From Bacteroidota bacterium (GTDB lineage Bacteria; Bacteroidota; Bacteroidia; Chitinophagales; Chitinophagaceae), in assembly GCA_026391125.1 (NCBI GenBank), contig JAPLEO010000001.1:1-64000 (forward strand): DNA of 64,000 nt, in the 5' to 3' direction. Positions within the stretch are counted from its first letter, which is position 1. Each line of letters opens with the position of its first letter. Shown piece after piece: positions 21,038 to 31,076 of the stretch. The position numbers were made by a program, and so were the translations under genes. Below the pieces are notes generated by a model. That model did no database searches, was not told the DNA's origin, and saw only the letters and a list, made by a program, of their open reading frames with translations.

Positions 21038-21964
21038 ATGAATTTGTATGAAAAATTTGAGATTCTGTATCAGAAACTCCTGTCAGATAAAACTAAAAAA
21101 GAAAGTGAAAGGGTTATTTTAATTATAGCCATAGCAAGTTTTCTAATTCACCTAACCATTATATACTTAGTTGACTTTGGCATTATTTCTCTGAATTCGC
21201 ATTCAGATTTACTAAAAAATCCTATTGCTGCAATTTATACGCCATTCTCATTTATATTGGTTTATGAAGTATATCTTTTAGTGTATTATCTCCCAAAATC
21301 TATTACCAATTATATCAGCAAACAATACGAAATTATTACGCTCATTATTATTCGACGATTGTTTAAAGATCTTTCCACCTTATCGCTTTCGTCTGATTGG
21401 TTTAAAATTAAATATGACTTACAGTTTACTTACGATTTGATAGCATCTGTTTTACTTTTTTTTCTTATTTATCTATTTAATGTAAAGAGTAAAAAAAGAT
21501 ACAGAGACGAAAAGTTAAATGAACAACAGATAGAAGCCATTACGAGATTTATAAAAATTAAAAAAGTGCTGGCAACTTCCTTAGTTCCTGTACTTTTTTT
21601 AGTAGCTATTTATTCTTTTATAAATTGGATGATCAGTACCATTTATCCAATTACAAATAATATTGTTTCGTTTAAAAATATAAACAATATTTTCTTTGAA
21701 CAGTTTTTTACAATTTTAATAATTGCAGATGTGATTTTATTACTGTTCTCATTTTTCCATACTGATGAATTTCATAAAGTTATCAGAAATTCAGGTTTTA
21801 TCATTTCCACTATATTATTGAGACTGTCATTTTCTGTAACTGGTTTATTAAATACCATCCTAATTGTAGCAGCTATTATTTTTGGTTTATTAATTCTAAT
21901 AATCCATAATAAATTTGAAGCGTTTATTGGAACTGAAAAAATATCAGCCGATGCAATTAATTGA
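21038..21964 (+). CDS. Hypothetical multi-pass membrane protein
   Basis: 308 aa uninterrupted ORF with multiple hydrophobic segments; no family recognised. Confidence 0.65.
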   Translation: MNLYEKFEILYQKLLSDKTKKESERVILIIAIASFLIHLTIIYLVDFGIISLNSHSDLLKNPIAAIYTPFSFILVYEVYLLVYYLPKSITNYISKQYEIITLIIIRRLFKDLSTLSLSSDWFKIKYDLQFTYDLIASVLLFFLIYLFNVKSKKRYRDEKLNEQQIEAITRFIKIKKVLATSLVPVLFLVAIYSFINWMISTIYPITNNIVSFKNINNIFFEQFFTILIIADVILLLFSFFHTDEFHKVIRNSGFIISTILLRLSFSVTGLLNTILIVAAIIFGLLILIIHNKFEAFIGTEKISADAIN

Positions 21965-22015
21965 ATGTAATTCTTTCTTGAAGGAGCAATCTCTTTGGAC
22001 ATAGGAATTGCGTAT

Positions 22016-22051
22016 AATACAAAAGCCCCTTTTTACAGGGGCTTTTGTATT
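22016..22051. terminator. Bidirectional intrinsic terminator
   Basis: Perfect 14-bp stem AATACAAAAGCCCC-tttttaca-GGGGCTTTTGTATT between convergent genes. Confidence 0.8.
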
Positions 22052-22081
22052 ATTTGTTTCAGTTTTACTAGTTCAATACTT

Positions 22082-22804
22082 TTATTTAGAACTCAAAACA
22101 GCTTGAAAACTTAAAATTTCACTCCAACTACCTTTCACTGCTTTTTTCAAACCATCTTGATAGGCTTGATAACTTCCAGGTTTATTTTTTTCAAAAGCAT
22201 CTTTCATACTTGCTTTGTAACCTGGGTCTCTTTCTTTTAACCCATCTTTATACCTAGTAACAATGATGTAACCAGGTTCACCAGAACTTGCAACTTCATA
22301 AACAGCAGTTGATCGTTGTGTAGATTCCCAATTTGGTTTCAATTGTTTTATCAATTCTTCGGTTTCACCACTATATCCCGGGTTATATGTTAAATGAGTG
22401 ATGGCAATTTTATCAGTATAATTTGCTACAGCGATTGTACTTAAATCTTCCTTATAAACCGCATACAATACTTTAGAATAATCTTGTAATAATGGCCCAA
22501 TATTCAATTCCCAATCTTGCATATGAGCAGGCCCTAAATCACCGCGATGATCGAATTCATCCCAGGTAGTAGGACCTTCATTAATCTGGTAACCACCCTG
22601 ATCAGGGCCAGTTTCAATACTAAACACCCTCCATTTCCATACCGATTGATGATATTTAGCAACATGTGATGCCAGTGCTTTTTCAAAAGCAAGGGCTTTA
22701 CCTGATTTAGGAAAAACTCGATTTGCATTTATAACCTTTGCTGGTTGGATTTGTGCCTTTCCTAATAGGGGTATTAGGAATAAGAGCAGAAGCATTTTTT
22801 TCAT
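22082..22804 (-). CDS. Hypothetical secreted protein
   Basis: 240 aa ORF with signal peptide MKKMLLLLFLIPLLGKAQ; no domain confidently recognised. Confidence 0.7.
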   Translation of the reverse strand: MKKMLLLLFLIPLLGKAQIQPAKVINANRVFPKSGKALAFEKALASHVAKYHQSVWKWRVFSIETGPDQGGYQINEGPTTWDEFDHRGDLGPAHMQDWELNIGPLLQDYSKVLYAVYKEDLSTIAVANYTDKIAITHLTYNPGYSGETEELIKQLKPNWESTQRSTAVYEVASSGEPGYIIVTRYKDGLKERDPGYKASMKDAFEKNKPGSYQAYQDGLKKAVKGSWSEILSFQAVLSSK

Positions 22805-22975
22805 GTGGGGTTTTGTTTTAAATGAATAATACTATCAAAATAGATATTAATATTTTATTATGCAATAGCTGAACAAAAAAAATTGGAAGCTTAACAAATT
22901 AATGCTCATTTAAAAAAGCTTAAAAAGTAAGAAGCATAAGTTGAAAAGGGTATATCAGAGAAATTAATTGTTCAA

Positions 22976-23827
22976 TTAATTCATATTTAATAAAACTAAT
23001 TTAACGTCTTTATACCAGGGTTCCCAGGGAATAAAATGTGGTGCATTTTTTAGTATTGTAATATTTACTGATTTTGCATTGATCAGCATTTTTTTTGAAT
23101 AAACAGCATTACCAACAGGAACAAAAGTATCCTTATCACCATGAATGACCCATACATTACAAGTAATTTTTGAAAACTTTTCCTTTAAAGAAATTAAATC
23201 CTTCTTTAGGTACCAGATCTCAGTATTACTCGGCCTAAAGGCACCTGGAAGTAAATATTGAAAAGGAGTATGAAATAAAAAACCTCTCCATTTTTCTTTT
23301 GGTTCTACATCGGGATCTATAGCTGCAGCTAATAGCACCATACCACTAAATTTATCAGGATGATCAGCAACGATTTGAACAGCTAAGGGTCCGCCCAAAG
23401 AATGGCCAATGATAAAAAGGGGTTTACCATTATATATAAATTCAATCAAAGAGTAAATGATCCTGGATTGATCTTCTAAATTCATAGCATCCCCAAATTT
23501 ACTATACCCAAAACCAGGACGATCAATTGAAATAATCCGAAACTTTTTTAAAAGATCAGAATCTTCTAAATACTGTTTATAAGCATCCCAACTTCCAGGA
23601 GAACCATGTACAAAAAATAGCGTTGGTAAAGTATCATTGCCTGTAATAACATAATGCAGTTTAAAATTATTGCCATCAAAATAATTTGTTTCTAAGGTAA
23701 GCCCCTTATCAGCGAATTCCTTTTTTGCCACAGCATCAGAGATCCTCATTTTGAAACAGCTTTGAGCTAAAATCACCCAACACACTAATGCAAATAAAAT
23801 TATACCGGGAATTTTCATTTGATTCAA
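22976..23827 (-). CDS. Alpha/beta hydrolase
   Basis: LFFVHGSPGSWDAY, IIGHSLGGPLAV nucleophile elbow, VIHGDKDTFVPVGNA. Confidence 0.93.
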   Translation of the reverse strand: MNQMKIPGIILFALVCWVILAQSCFKMRISDAVAKKEFADKGLTLETNYFDGNNFKLHYVITGNDTLPTLFFVHGSPGSWDAYKQYLEDSDLLKKFRIISIDRPGFGYSKFGDAMNLEDQSRIIYSLIEFIYNGKPLFIIGHSLGGPLAVQIVADHPDKFSGMVLLAAAIDPDVEPKEKWRGFLFHTPFQYLLPGAFRPSNTEIWYLKKDLISLKEKFSKITCNVWVIHGDKDTFVPVGNAVYSKKMLINAKSVNITILKNAPHFIPWEPWYKDVKLVLLNMN

Positions 23828-23879
23828 TATCTTAAAGCCAACTAATGAAATGTTATATTATTCCAAATCGATTTTATTA

Positions 23880-25925
23880 TTAAACTGGCAATACAATTAT
23901 AAACTCAGCACCTACCCCTTCTTTGTTATCTACTTTTAATTCACCTCCATGAGCCTTTACAATATCATAACTCAAACTCAGCCCCAATCCTGTTCCTTTT
24001 CCTGTTGGTTTGGTAGTAAAGAAAGGTTGAAAGATTTTATCTACTATTTTTTGTGGAATCCCATTGCCATTATCTTTTACACTGATCAAAATTTCATGAC
24101 CACTCTTTTTTGTACTCACTGAAACTGTTGGTTCGTAGTTTTCAATACCTGATCTATTTTTTTCATCAACCACATAAAATGCATTCGTAATTAAATTTAA
24201 GATCACTCTACCTATATCCTGAGGAACAATATTCATCTGACCAATTGATTGATCAAAATCTGTTTTCATTGTAGCATTAAATGATTTGTCTTTTGCTCTC
24301 AGTCCATGATAGGCGAGTCGCAAATATTCATCTGCTAATGCACTAATATCTGTGAGTTCTTTAACTCCATTGCTACTTCTGCTATGTTGTAACATTCCTT
24401 TTACAATAGCATCAGCTCGCTTTCCATGATAATTGATTTTTTCTAAATTTTGTTTAAGATCACTAGAAATTAATTTTGCTTCATTGAAATCTCCTTTTGC
24501 AATTTCAATATTCATTTCATCAATTAATTCATTACTTACTTCTGAAAAATTATTCACGAAGTTTAATGGGTTCTGAATTTCATGGGCAATACCAGCTGTT
24601 AACTCACCAAGAGAAGCCATTTTTTCTGATTGCAGAAGTTGGGATTGAGTAGATTTTAAATCTGCAATCGTTTTTTCTAATACATTATTGGCTTTTTGTT
24701 TTTGCCTGCTATTGCGGTATAATACAAAAGCCAGTACAGATAATAATCCTAACCCAATGACCAATGAAAAGGTTCTGATTCTATTCTTAGCTGTCTCAAT
24801 TTCCTGTGCTTGCTTTGCCTGGCGCAGGTTTTCGTCTAAATTGATATTTTGATATAAAGAAAGCTTTTCGTTCCTGTCTTTTTGCAAGCTGTCACCCACA
24901 GCTTTCGAAACCTTGAGGTAGAAAAATGCGCTATCGGTATTTCCTACTGCTTTCCATGCATCAGAGACAAGTGCAGCTGCTGGGCTTATGTTCCTCGTCA
25001 ATTTATATTGCACAGCTTGCTGAAATGCAACTGTTGCATAATTTTTTGCAGAATCTGTTTGATGTAAACTTTTGTATAAAACAGCTAATGCTAAATTTGC
25101 ATCACCCTCGTATAAAATACTTTTTTGCGCTCTGCTTGTCCACAGGGATTGCCAATAATAATACTTGGCAGAGTCAATCCTATTTTTATTAAAATAGACT
25201 GACCCAATGAGATTTAATACATGACCATTAAAAACTTTCCACCCGGTAATTATTGAGTATTGCAATGCCCGCTTATCAAAATAAATTGCAGAGTCTAAAT
25301 GATTAGCTCCGGCGTAAAGTGCTCCTAAATTCATGTTGGCTTGAACTAATGCCATTGCCGATTTGCTTTTAAGAGATTCAAAAATGCTAATTTCTTCTTT
25401 GTAGCTCATGATTGCTTTATCAAGATTTCCTGTATTTCTGTATATATTTCCCAATTGATGTATGGTATAACCCAATATGCTTAGTCTAAATTTATGAGGA
25501 TCTGTGAATTCATAATTTTTCGGGATATATACATTTTTCTCACTTTGTTCATCTTGTGAAATTATAAGTGCCTCATTAGCTAATTTAAAACTGAGGGGAA
25601 GGTTTCCTTCATAAAGGGCAATGAATGACTGAAATTCCGTTAACAAATGAGCTTTCCAAAGTGGCTGATGAATTTGTGTTGCAAGTTGTACTCCCTGGTC
25701 TGAAAAATATTTACAACTATCTCTGTTGAAATTTGAATAATAATCTGCCATACCAAAAAGAACGACCAATTTTACTGAATCATCAGGTGCGTTTTTAAAG
25801 GCCGATCGTAGGCTATCTAAATTAGAAGCAGGAGCCTGTGCTAATGCAGAAAGAGGTAAAACCAGCAACAGCATTATATAAAGCAAAATATTTCTAATCA
25901 TGTTAACCCATTGAGATTTAAACAA
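23880..25925 (-). CDS. TPR-containing sensor histidine kinase
   Basis: Periplasmic TPR region, one TM, LGELTAGIAHEIQNPLNFV H-box, NLITNAFYVV, GTGLGLSLSYDIVKAHGG. Confidence 0.95.
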   Translation of the reverse strand: MFKSQWVNMIRNILLYIMLLLVLPLSALAQAPASNLDSLRSAFKNAPDDSVKLVVLFGMADYYSNFNRDSCKYFSDQGVQLATQIHQPLWKAHLLTEFQSFIALYEGNLPLSFKLANEALIISQDEQSEKNVYIPKNYEFTDPHKFRLSILGYTIHQLGNIYRNTGNLDKAIMSYKEEISIFESLKSKSAMALVQANMNLGALYAGANHLDSAIYFDKRALQYSIITGWKVFNGHVLNLIGSVYFNKNRIDSAKYYYWQSLWTSRAQKSILYEGDANLALAVLYKSLHQTDSAKNYATVAFQQAVQYKLTRNISPAAALVSDAWKAVGNTDSAFFYLKVSKAVGDSLQKDRNEKLSLYQNINLDENLRQAKQAQEIETAKNRIRTFSLVIGLGLLSVLAFVLYRNSRQKQKANNVLEKTIADLKSTQSQLLQSEKMASLGELTAGIAHEIQNPLNFVNNFSEVSNELIDEMNIEIAKGDFNEAKLISSDLKQNLEKINYHGKRADAIVKGMLQHSRSSNGVKELTDISALADEYLRLAYHGLRAKDKSFNATMKTDFDQSIGQMNIVPQDIGRVILNLITNAFYVVDEKNRSGIENYEPTVSVSTKKSGHEILISVKDNGNGIPQKIVDKIFQPFFTTKPTGKGTGLGLSLSYDIVKAHGGELKVDNKEGVGAEFIIVLPV

Positions 25926-26363
25926 TAAATATAGCTTCTTGAAAAGGTGTTTAATTTCATAGAAACCAGAATTAATTTTTCATTTTTTTATAAAAGTAGG
26001 CAGCCGCGAAACCTATACCTCCTCCCAGAAAGATTATTGATCATTCAACAGGAATTTTTAAAGTTATTTACCTCTCTTGAACTTCTATTTAAATAATTCT
26101 GATTAAGGGTTAATGGTATTTACGCTTATCCAATAAATATAATAATTAATACTATGATATTTTAAGCCAAAACAAGATTTATCCCAGAACATGAGCTAAC
26201 AATTTGAGTCAATAGTTATTTCACTTTTTAGCGAACTCGTTGATGGTCAATTCGTATGTTTCAAAATGCTAATAAAATCGTGTAGCAATACAGAAAATGA
26301 CTTGGGCAGATTTTGACTGAATAAAATTAGGTGAATTCATAAATGTTTTAACGAAAGGTAATG

Positions 26364-26777
26364 CTATGATATAGTTTTGGACAATGCTATTCCATAAACA
26401 ATGTGTCCACTAATACTGCCAATCATTATCAGAACCATAGAACCTTCCATTTCTGGCATTGGCAATATTGTACCAAGTATACCCATCATTATTTGTGCAA
26501 TAATGAAAACAACAAATCCGAAAATAGTTCCCTTTAAAAATGAATTACCAATTTTTACTTTTGGCGCAAACAAATAAGTGTAACCAAATGCAAAAATTAT
26601 CCCAACAACAAAGTGCATGACCCAACCTACTATTACAGGTACTCTCATCATTCCTGCTAACATATTAGGAGGCGACATCTTCGGCATTCCCATCATAGGA
26701 GCTATGAACATTACCAGACTCATTGCAGTAGTACCGATAAAACCACCCAATAATGATTTATACATTTTGTTATTCAT
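26364..26777 (-). CDS. Small multi-pass membrane protein (DUF6789-like)
   Basis: 137 aa, four hydrophobic segments, GGFIGTTAMSLVMFIAPMMGMPKM. Confidence 0.65.
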   Translation of the reverse strand: MNNKMYKSLLGGFIGTTAMSLVMFIAPMMGMPKMSPPNMLAGMMRVPVIVGWVMHFVVGIIFAFGYTYLFAPKVKIGNSFLKGTIFGFVVFIIAQIMMGILGTILPMPEMEGSMVLIMIGSISGHIVYGIALSKTIS

Positions 26778-26807
26778 GATTTGTAGATTTATGATTTTCG
26801 AAATAGT

Positions 26808-27251
26808 TTATTTAGTAATTGATTTGCCTAGCTTTAATAATTCTTTTGGATTAAGGTACCCCCCTGTTGATTCTACTATTTTCCCAGTTGCATCTATAAA
26901 TAGTAAAGAAGGATAACCAGGTATTCTATACTGACTTGCAAGCATTGCACCCTCCCCTTGTTCCCCATCAAGCGAAACATTAATAAAATTTGAATTATAA
27001 AATTTACCCACTTCGATATTAGAAAAGCTATTCTTTTTTAGCTTTTTGCATGGCCCACACCATGTGGCATAAATATCAAGAAATATGAGTTTGTTTTCCT
27101 TCTTTGCTAATTGCAATGCTTCGTTCCAATTTCCCCTATAAAACAGTATCCCTTCAGTTTTATCAGATTTAAAATCTACATTAGGGTTATTATAAGCATA
27201 CCCCACAACAAATAAGATTATCGCAATACCTGTGAAGATTATATTTTTCAT
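26808..27251 (-). CDS. Thioredoxin-fold protein (DsbD-gamma/thioredoxin_7-like)
   Basis: LIFLDIYATWCGPCKKLKKNSF; CxxC active site, RIPGYPSLLFID cis-Pro loop. Confidence 0.92.
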   Translation of the reverse strand: MKNIIFTGIAIILFVVGYAYNNPNVDFKSDKTEGILFYRGNWNEALQLAKKENKLIFLDIYATWCGPCKKLKKNSFSNIEVGKFYNSNFINVSLDGEQGEGAMLASQYRIPGYPSLLFIDATGKIVESTGGYLNPKELLKLGKSITK

Positions 27252-27253
27252 AG

Positions 27254-27763
27254 TTAGTTTTTAGTGTTTGTTAAATTCTTTCTTTTGAACTTGATAGTTG
27301 AAAATGCTACTCCGAAGTCTTCTTCAATTAAGTATAATTTCTTTAATTCACTTAACCCTACTTTTATTAAAGCTTGATGGTGAATACAATGTTCTAAATT
27401 ATAGGCTAATTCACGAAAAATAGTAGTTTGTAAAAGTGTTGAAATTTCATTTGTTGAAAAGCATGCTTTTAATTTTATCGACTCATCCTGCAATGAATCA
27501 ATATTAGCTTTAATCAAATTAATTTCATTTAGGGAAGTTTGCACTTCGGTCTCAAATAAAATATTTCTGGCTCTGTTGTCGTAACAAATTTCATTGTATT
27601 CAATTCCCTTAAATAATTCCAGAAATAGTTCAATAATATGTCTAGTATGTTGACCAATAGAGGCCCCGAAAAGCGTTTTACAGCTTTTAGAGTATTCCAC
27701 ATTTGATAGTTTAGAAATTAAATCACTTAATTCATCTAAATTCCTCTTACAAGCTTCTTTCAT
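27254..27763 (-). CDS. DinB-superfamily protein
   Basis: GASIGQHTRHIIELF ... RELAYNLEHCIHHQALIKVGL; His-rich DinB four-helix pattern. Confidence 0.75.
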   Translation of the reverse strand: MKEACKRNLDELSDLISKLSNVEYSKSCKTLFGASIGQHTRHIIELFLELFKGIEYNEICYDNRARNILFETEVQTSLNEINLIKANIDSLQDESIKLKACFSTNEISTLLQTTIFRELAYNLEHCIHHQALIKVGLSELKKLYLIEEDFGVAFSTIKFKRKNLTNTKN

Positions 27764-27769
27764 AGTTGT

Positions 27770-28324
27770 TTAATATTCTGCTAATACAGTTATTTGAATA
27801 GTTTTAGCAATATTAGTTGAGGGCTTCCCTTTTTTAAATGCAATACCGTAATCCTCTAGTATAATCTCAAATTTGCTTTCTACCTCAAATGAAGACCCCT
27901 TGATTGTAATGGTTGATTTTGCAGTAAACGGTTTTGATATACCCTTAATCGTCATTTCTCCTGAAACTTCAGCAGAATATATGCCGTCTATTTTGAAATT
28001 TACTTTAGATAGATTAGTAATTTTGCCGACCAGTTTTGCTTTGGGTTCAGTTTTGGTGTCTAAAAAATCTGGGCTGTTGAAATGTTTTTGCATCAACGCT
28101 TTTTCAAAATCAAAACTTTGCATTGGCACAGAAAAAACAACATCTCCGGTTGTTGGATCAAGAACACTCACACTTGCAGTATTACTTGCCTTTATATCCT
28201 CCACTGCTGTATGCGAATAAAAACTTATGTTTGATGTTTTGCTATTTATTTTTTGAGCAAAAGACTTAGTTGAAATGAATACAACTGATAATACTGGAAG
28301 GAGTTTAAAAAGAAATTTTGGCAT
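27770..28324 (-). CDS. YceI family protein (secreted)
   Basis: Signal peptide; SFDFEKALMQKHFNSPDFLDTKTEPKAKLVGKI...GEMTIKGISKPF. Confidence 0.85.
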   Translation of the reverse strand: MPKFLFKLLPVLSVVFISTKSFAQKINSKTSNISFYSHTAVEDIKASNTASVSVLDPTTGDVVFSVPMQSFDFEKALMQKHFNSPDFLDTKTEPKAKLVGKITNLSKVNFKIDGIYSAEVSGEMTIKGISKPFTAKSTITIKGSSFEVESKFEIILEDYGIAFKKGKPSTNIAKTIQITVLAEY

Positions 28325-28336
28325 TGTTTTTATATT

Positions 28337-28819
28337 TTATTGTTTAGTTGAAATTATTTTGCAGTTATCCATGATTACGTTTTCATACATCCCTAAATCC
28401 TTATCATAAGAAGCTCCTGAGCGGATTACGCCTTTCACTATTATATCTTCGCTAAGTTTTATTTGATTAAGTAAAGGATCTTTTACGGATATTATCGTAC
28501 AACTTACTCCTGCACTGTCAGCGGGAAATTTTAATAATAAAACTTTCTGCTTATTATAATTCTCTGAAATATTAGCAACCATCCCGCTAATTTCTAAAAC
28601 CTTGGAGTTCCCATCTTCATTGAGGTATTTAGCATTTGCTTTTTTTGCATCTACTAGATATTCAGTTACTAACTGACTTGCAGTAAATCTGAAATCTGTC
28701 TTTGTTGCCTGAACATCTCTTTTAGGTTGATTAAACAAATAAAAGACAACTGTACCAGCAATAAGCGACGCTATTACGGTTACTATAACTGAAAATTTCA
28801 TTGTTTTCTTTCTGTTCAT
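28337..28819 (-). CDS. OB-fold (tRNA_anti-like) membrane-anchored protein
   Basis: N-terminal TM; VLEISGMVANIS...SVKDPLLNQIKLSEDIIVKGVIRSGASYD...GMYENVIMDNCKII, consistent with an OB_tRNA_anti-like domain. Confidence 0.65.
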   Translation of the reverse strand: MNRKKTMKFSVIVTVIASLIAGTVVFYLFNQPKRDVQATKTDFRFTASQLVTEYLVDAKKANAKYLNEDGNSKVLEISGMVANISENYNKQKVLLLKFPADSAGVSCTIISVKDPLLNQIKLSEDIIVKGVIRSGASYDKDLGMYENVIMDNCKIISTKQ

Positions 28820-28893
28820 TTGCGTTATTTATTAAGTATCGTACCTATTAGTACCAATAGCTTTAATAAATCACCCACAGAATGGAAAATATT

Positions 28894-29457
28894 TTAGATT
28901 TCTTTTTTTAAATCCAGTTCCTTTACTTTCCGGATTTGTTCAACACATTTGTGTTTTTGATTTTGAGCATTGTGAATAGTGGAGTAACCGTAGTCTTTTT
29001 GGATTTGTTCAATTGGCTTGTTTTTGAAAAACATTTCGTGGATTAAGCCTTTGCAATGCTCTGTTATTTGATGGATATAACCTTGAAGTTTATCCCAATA
29101 GTTTTTTTCTTCATCAATGGCAAGGGTAAGTTCTTCGTAAAACTTATTGTTGTGCAAATCTGTAAATTCAGTTTCCCTATGAGCGTTTCTTAATCGCTTG
29201 AACCATAAATTTTTGGCTATTGCCATAATATAGGTCTTTACAGAAGCTTCCAAAACAAAATCGTCTTGTCTAAGTTTGGCTACCAAAACAATCATGGTGT
29301 CCTGAAAAATATCATCTGCATCATCATTTGTGCCACTGTTGTTTGTTATAAAACGACTTACTGCTGGAAAATAATTTTTATATAAATCCCCAAATGCTTG
29401 ATTATTCTCGCCTTTTAGGTCAATTATTATGTCAGTGTTATTTTGCATATGAATCAT
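28894..29457 (-). CDS. ECF-type RNA polymerase sigma factor
   Basis: FGDLYKNYFPAVSRFI...DDADDIFQDTMIVLVAKLR (sigma2) ...AIAKNLWFKRLR ... C-terminal HTH. Confidence 0.85.
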   Translation of the reverse strand: MIHMQNNTDIIIDLKGENNQAFGDLYKNYFPAVSRFITNNSGTNDDADDIFQDTMIVLVAKLRQDDFVLEASVKTYIMAIAKNLWFKRLRNAHRETEFTDLHNNKFYEELTLAIDEEKNYWDKLQGYIHQITEHCKGLIHEMFFKNKPIEQIQKDYGYSTIHNAQNQKHKCVEQIRKVKELDLKKEI

Positions 29458-29499
29458 AAAAATACAGTAATCTATTTTATTTCAAGTTTCAGTATAATA

Positions 29500-30882
29500 T
29501 CACTTTCCGATACAGAACTTTGAAAAAATAAAATCGAGTTGATCTTCATTAGTGATTTCTCCTGTGATAAGGCCTAGGTAATGTAAACACTGACGAATAT
29601 CCAGTGCAATTAAGTCACTAGGAATTTCATTCTCTAATCCCTGCAATACATCCGTTAAGGAATTGTTCAAATGTTTTAGTGCCTCAAAGTGTCTTGCATT
29701 GGTAACTATCGTTGCATCTGCTAAAATATCGCCACTGATGGCTTTTGCAACCAATGATTTTTTGAGTTGATCAATCTGCCTATTTTGTTTAGCAGAGATA
29801 AAAATAATTTCCGGGAAGGAGGCAAACTTTTCAGCCACCATGGATTCTACCCCATCCACTTTATTTCCAATGAGGAGGTATTGAATTTTTTCTTTCTTAA
29901 ATCCATTTACGATTTCCTGTATTCCATTTGCATCCATTTCATTCACATCAAATAAATACATTACAATATCTGCAGCACGCATTTTCTCAAAACTTCTTTC
30001 AATCCCAATGGTTTCAATCAAATCTTTACTATGTTCCCGAATGCCTGCGGTATCAATTAAACGAAAGAGCACCCCTTCAATATTTAATATTTCTTCCACT
30101 GTGTCTCTGGTAGTGCCTGCTATTTCGCTTACAATGGCCCTGTTTTCGTTCAACAAACTATTTAGCAAAGTGCTCTTGCCTGCATTCGGCTTGCCAATGA
30201 TGGCCACCTGAACGCCATTCTTGATCACATTGCCCAATTGAAAGGATTGCAACAAATCATTCGTTGATTTTGAAAGAGTGCCGATGAGCTGATATAATTG
30301 TTTCCGATCTGCGAATGCAACATCTTCCTGAGAGAAGTCTAACTCCAATTCTATCAATGCAGAAAATTTGATTAACTCTTCCCGAAGTAGATGAAGCGCT
30401 GATGAAAAACCTCCGCGCATATTATTCAAAGCAGTTTTTCTACTTGCTTCTGTATTGCTAGCAATTAAGTCAGCCACTGATTCGGCTTGTGCTAAATCCA
30501 TCTTACCATTTAAAAATGCACGCTGTGTAAACTCACCAGGTTTGGCGATGCGCACACCCAAATTACAAATGGCTTTCATGATTTTCTCAACGATAAAATT
30601 TGAACCATGACAACTTATTTCAATCACATCTTCCCCAGTATAGGATGTTGGCCCTTTAAATAATGCAACAACCACTTCATCGAGCAATTCGCCACCCTGC
30701 TTTAAATAACCTACGTGTAATGTATGTGAAGCCTGTTTAGAAAGATCCTTCGAAGGGAATAATTGATTTACAACAGCAATAGTATCTTTCCCGCTCAACC
30801 GAATGACAGAAATAGCACCAATACCCGGTGCTGTTGCCAAAGCCACAATCGTATCATCCCAAAGCTGTTGCTTATTCGCCAT
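29500..30882 (-). CDS. mnmE: tRNA uridine-5-carboxymethylaminomethyl(34) synthesis GTPase MnmE
   Basis: DTIVALATAPGIGAISVIRLSG, GKPNAGKSTLLNSLL, DTAGIRE, GNKVD, C-terminal FSKFCIGK. Confidence 0.98.
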   Translation of the reverse strand: MANKQQLWDDTIVALATAPGIGAISVIRLSGKDTIAVVNQLFPSKDLSKQASHTLHVGYLKQGGELLDEVVVALFKGPTSYTGEDVIEISCHGSNFIVEKIMKAICNLGVRIAKPGEFTQRAFLNGKMDLAQAESVADLIASNTEASRKTALNNMRGGFSSALHLLREELIKFSALIELELDFSQEDVAFADRKQLYQLIGTLSKSTNDLLQSFQLGNVIKNGVQVAIIGKPNAGKSTLLNSLLNENRAIVSEIAGTTRDTVEEILNIEGVLFRLIDTAGIREHSKDLIETIGIERSFEKMRAADIVMYLFDVNEMDANGIQEIVNGFKKEKIQYLLIGNKVDGVESMVAEKFASFPEIIFISAKQNRQIDQLKKSLVAKAISGDILADATIVTNARHFEALKHLNNSLTDVLQGLENEIPSDLIALDIRQCLHYLGLITGEITNEDQLDFIFSKFCIGK

Positions 30883-30976
30883 TCTTCTAATTTCAACAAA
30901 AATAAGGTCTTAGAACTAAAAGATTTGCATTAAGAGATCATTCCCACCCCGTCTGTTCGCTCAGCCGCTCCAGCCA

Positions 30977-31002
30977 CCCCTCCATCGCATGCGATGGAGG
31001 GG
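30977..31002. repeat. GC-rich perfect palindrome, REP-like intergenic element
   Basis: CCCCTCCATCGCATGCGATGGAGGGG is a perfect 26-bp palindrome within a GC-rich stretch in an AT-rich intergenic region. Confidence 0.6.
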
Positions 31003-31013
31003 AAACTTTGTTT

Positions 31014-31043
31014 TATTACCAACTTTGTTATATTACCAACTTT
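31014..31043. repeat. Two-copy 17-bp tandem-type direct repeat
   Basis: TATTACCAACTTT at 31014-31026 and 31031-31043. Confidence 0.6.
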
Positions 31044-31076
31044 TTTTATTCTGTACCCCTATGTTATATCTTAAAC

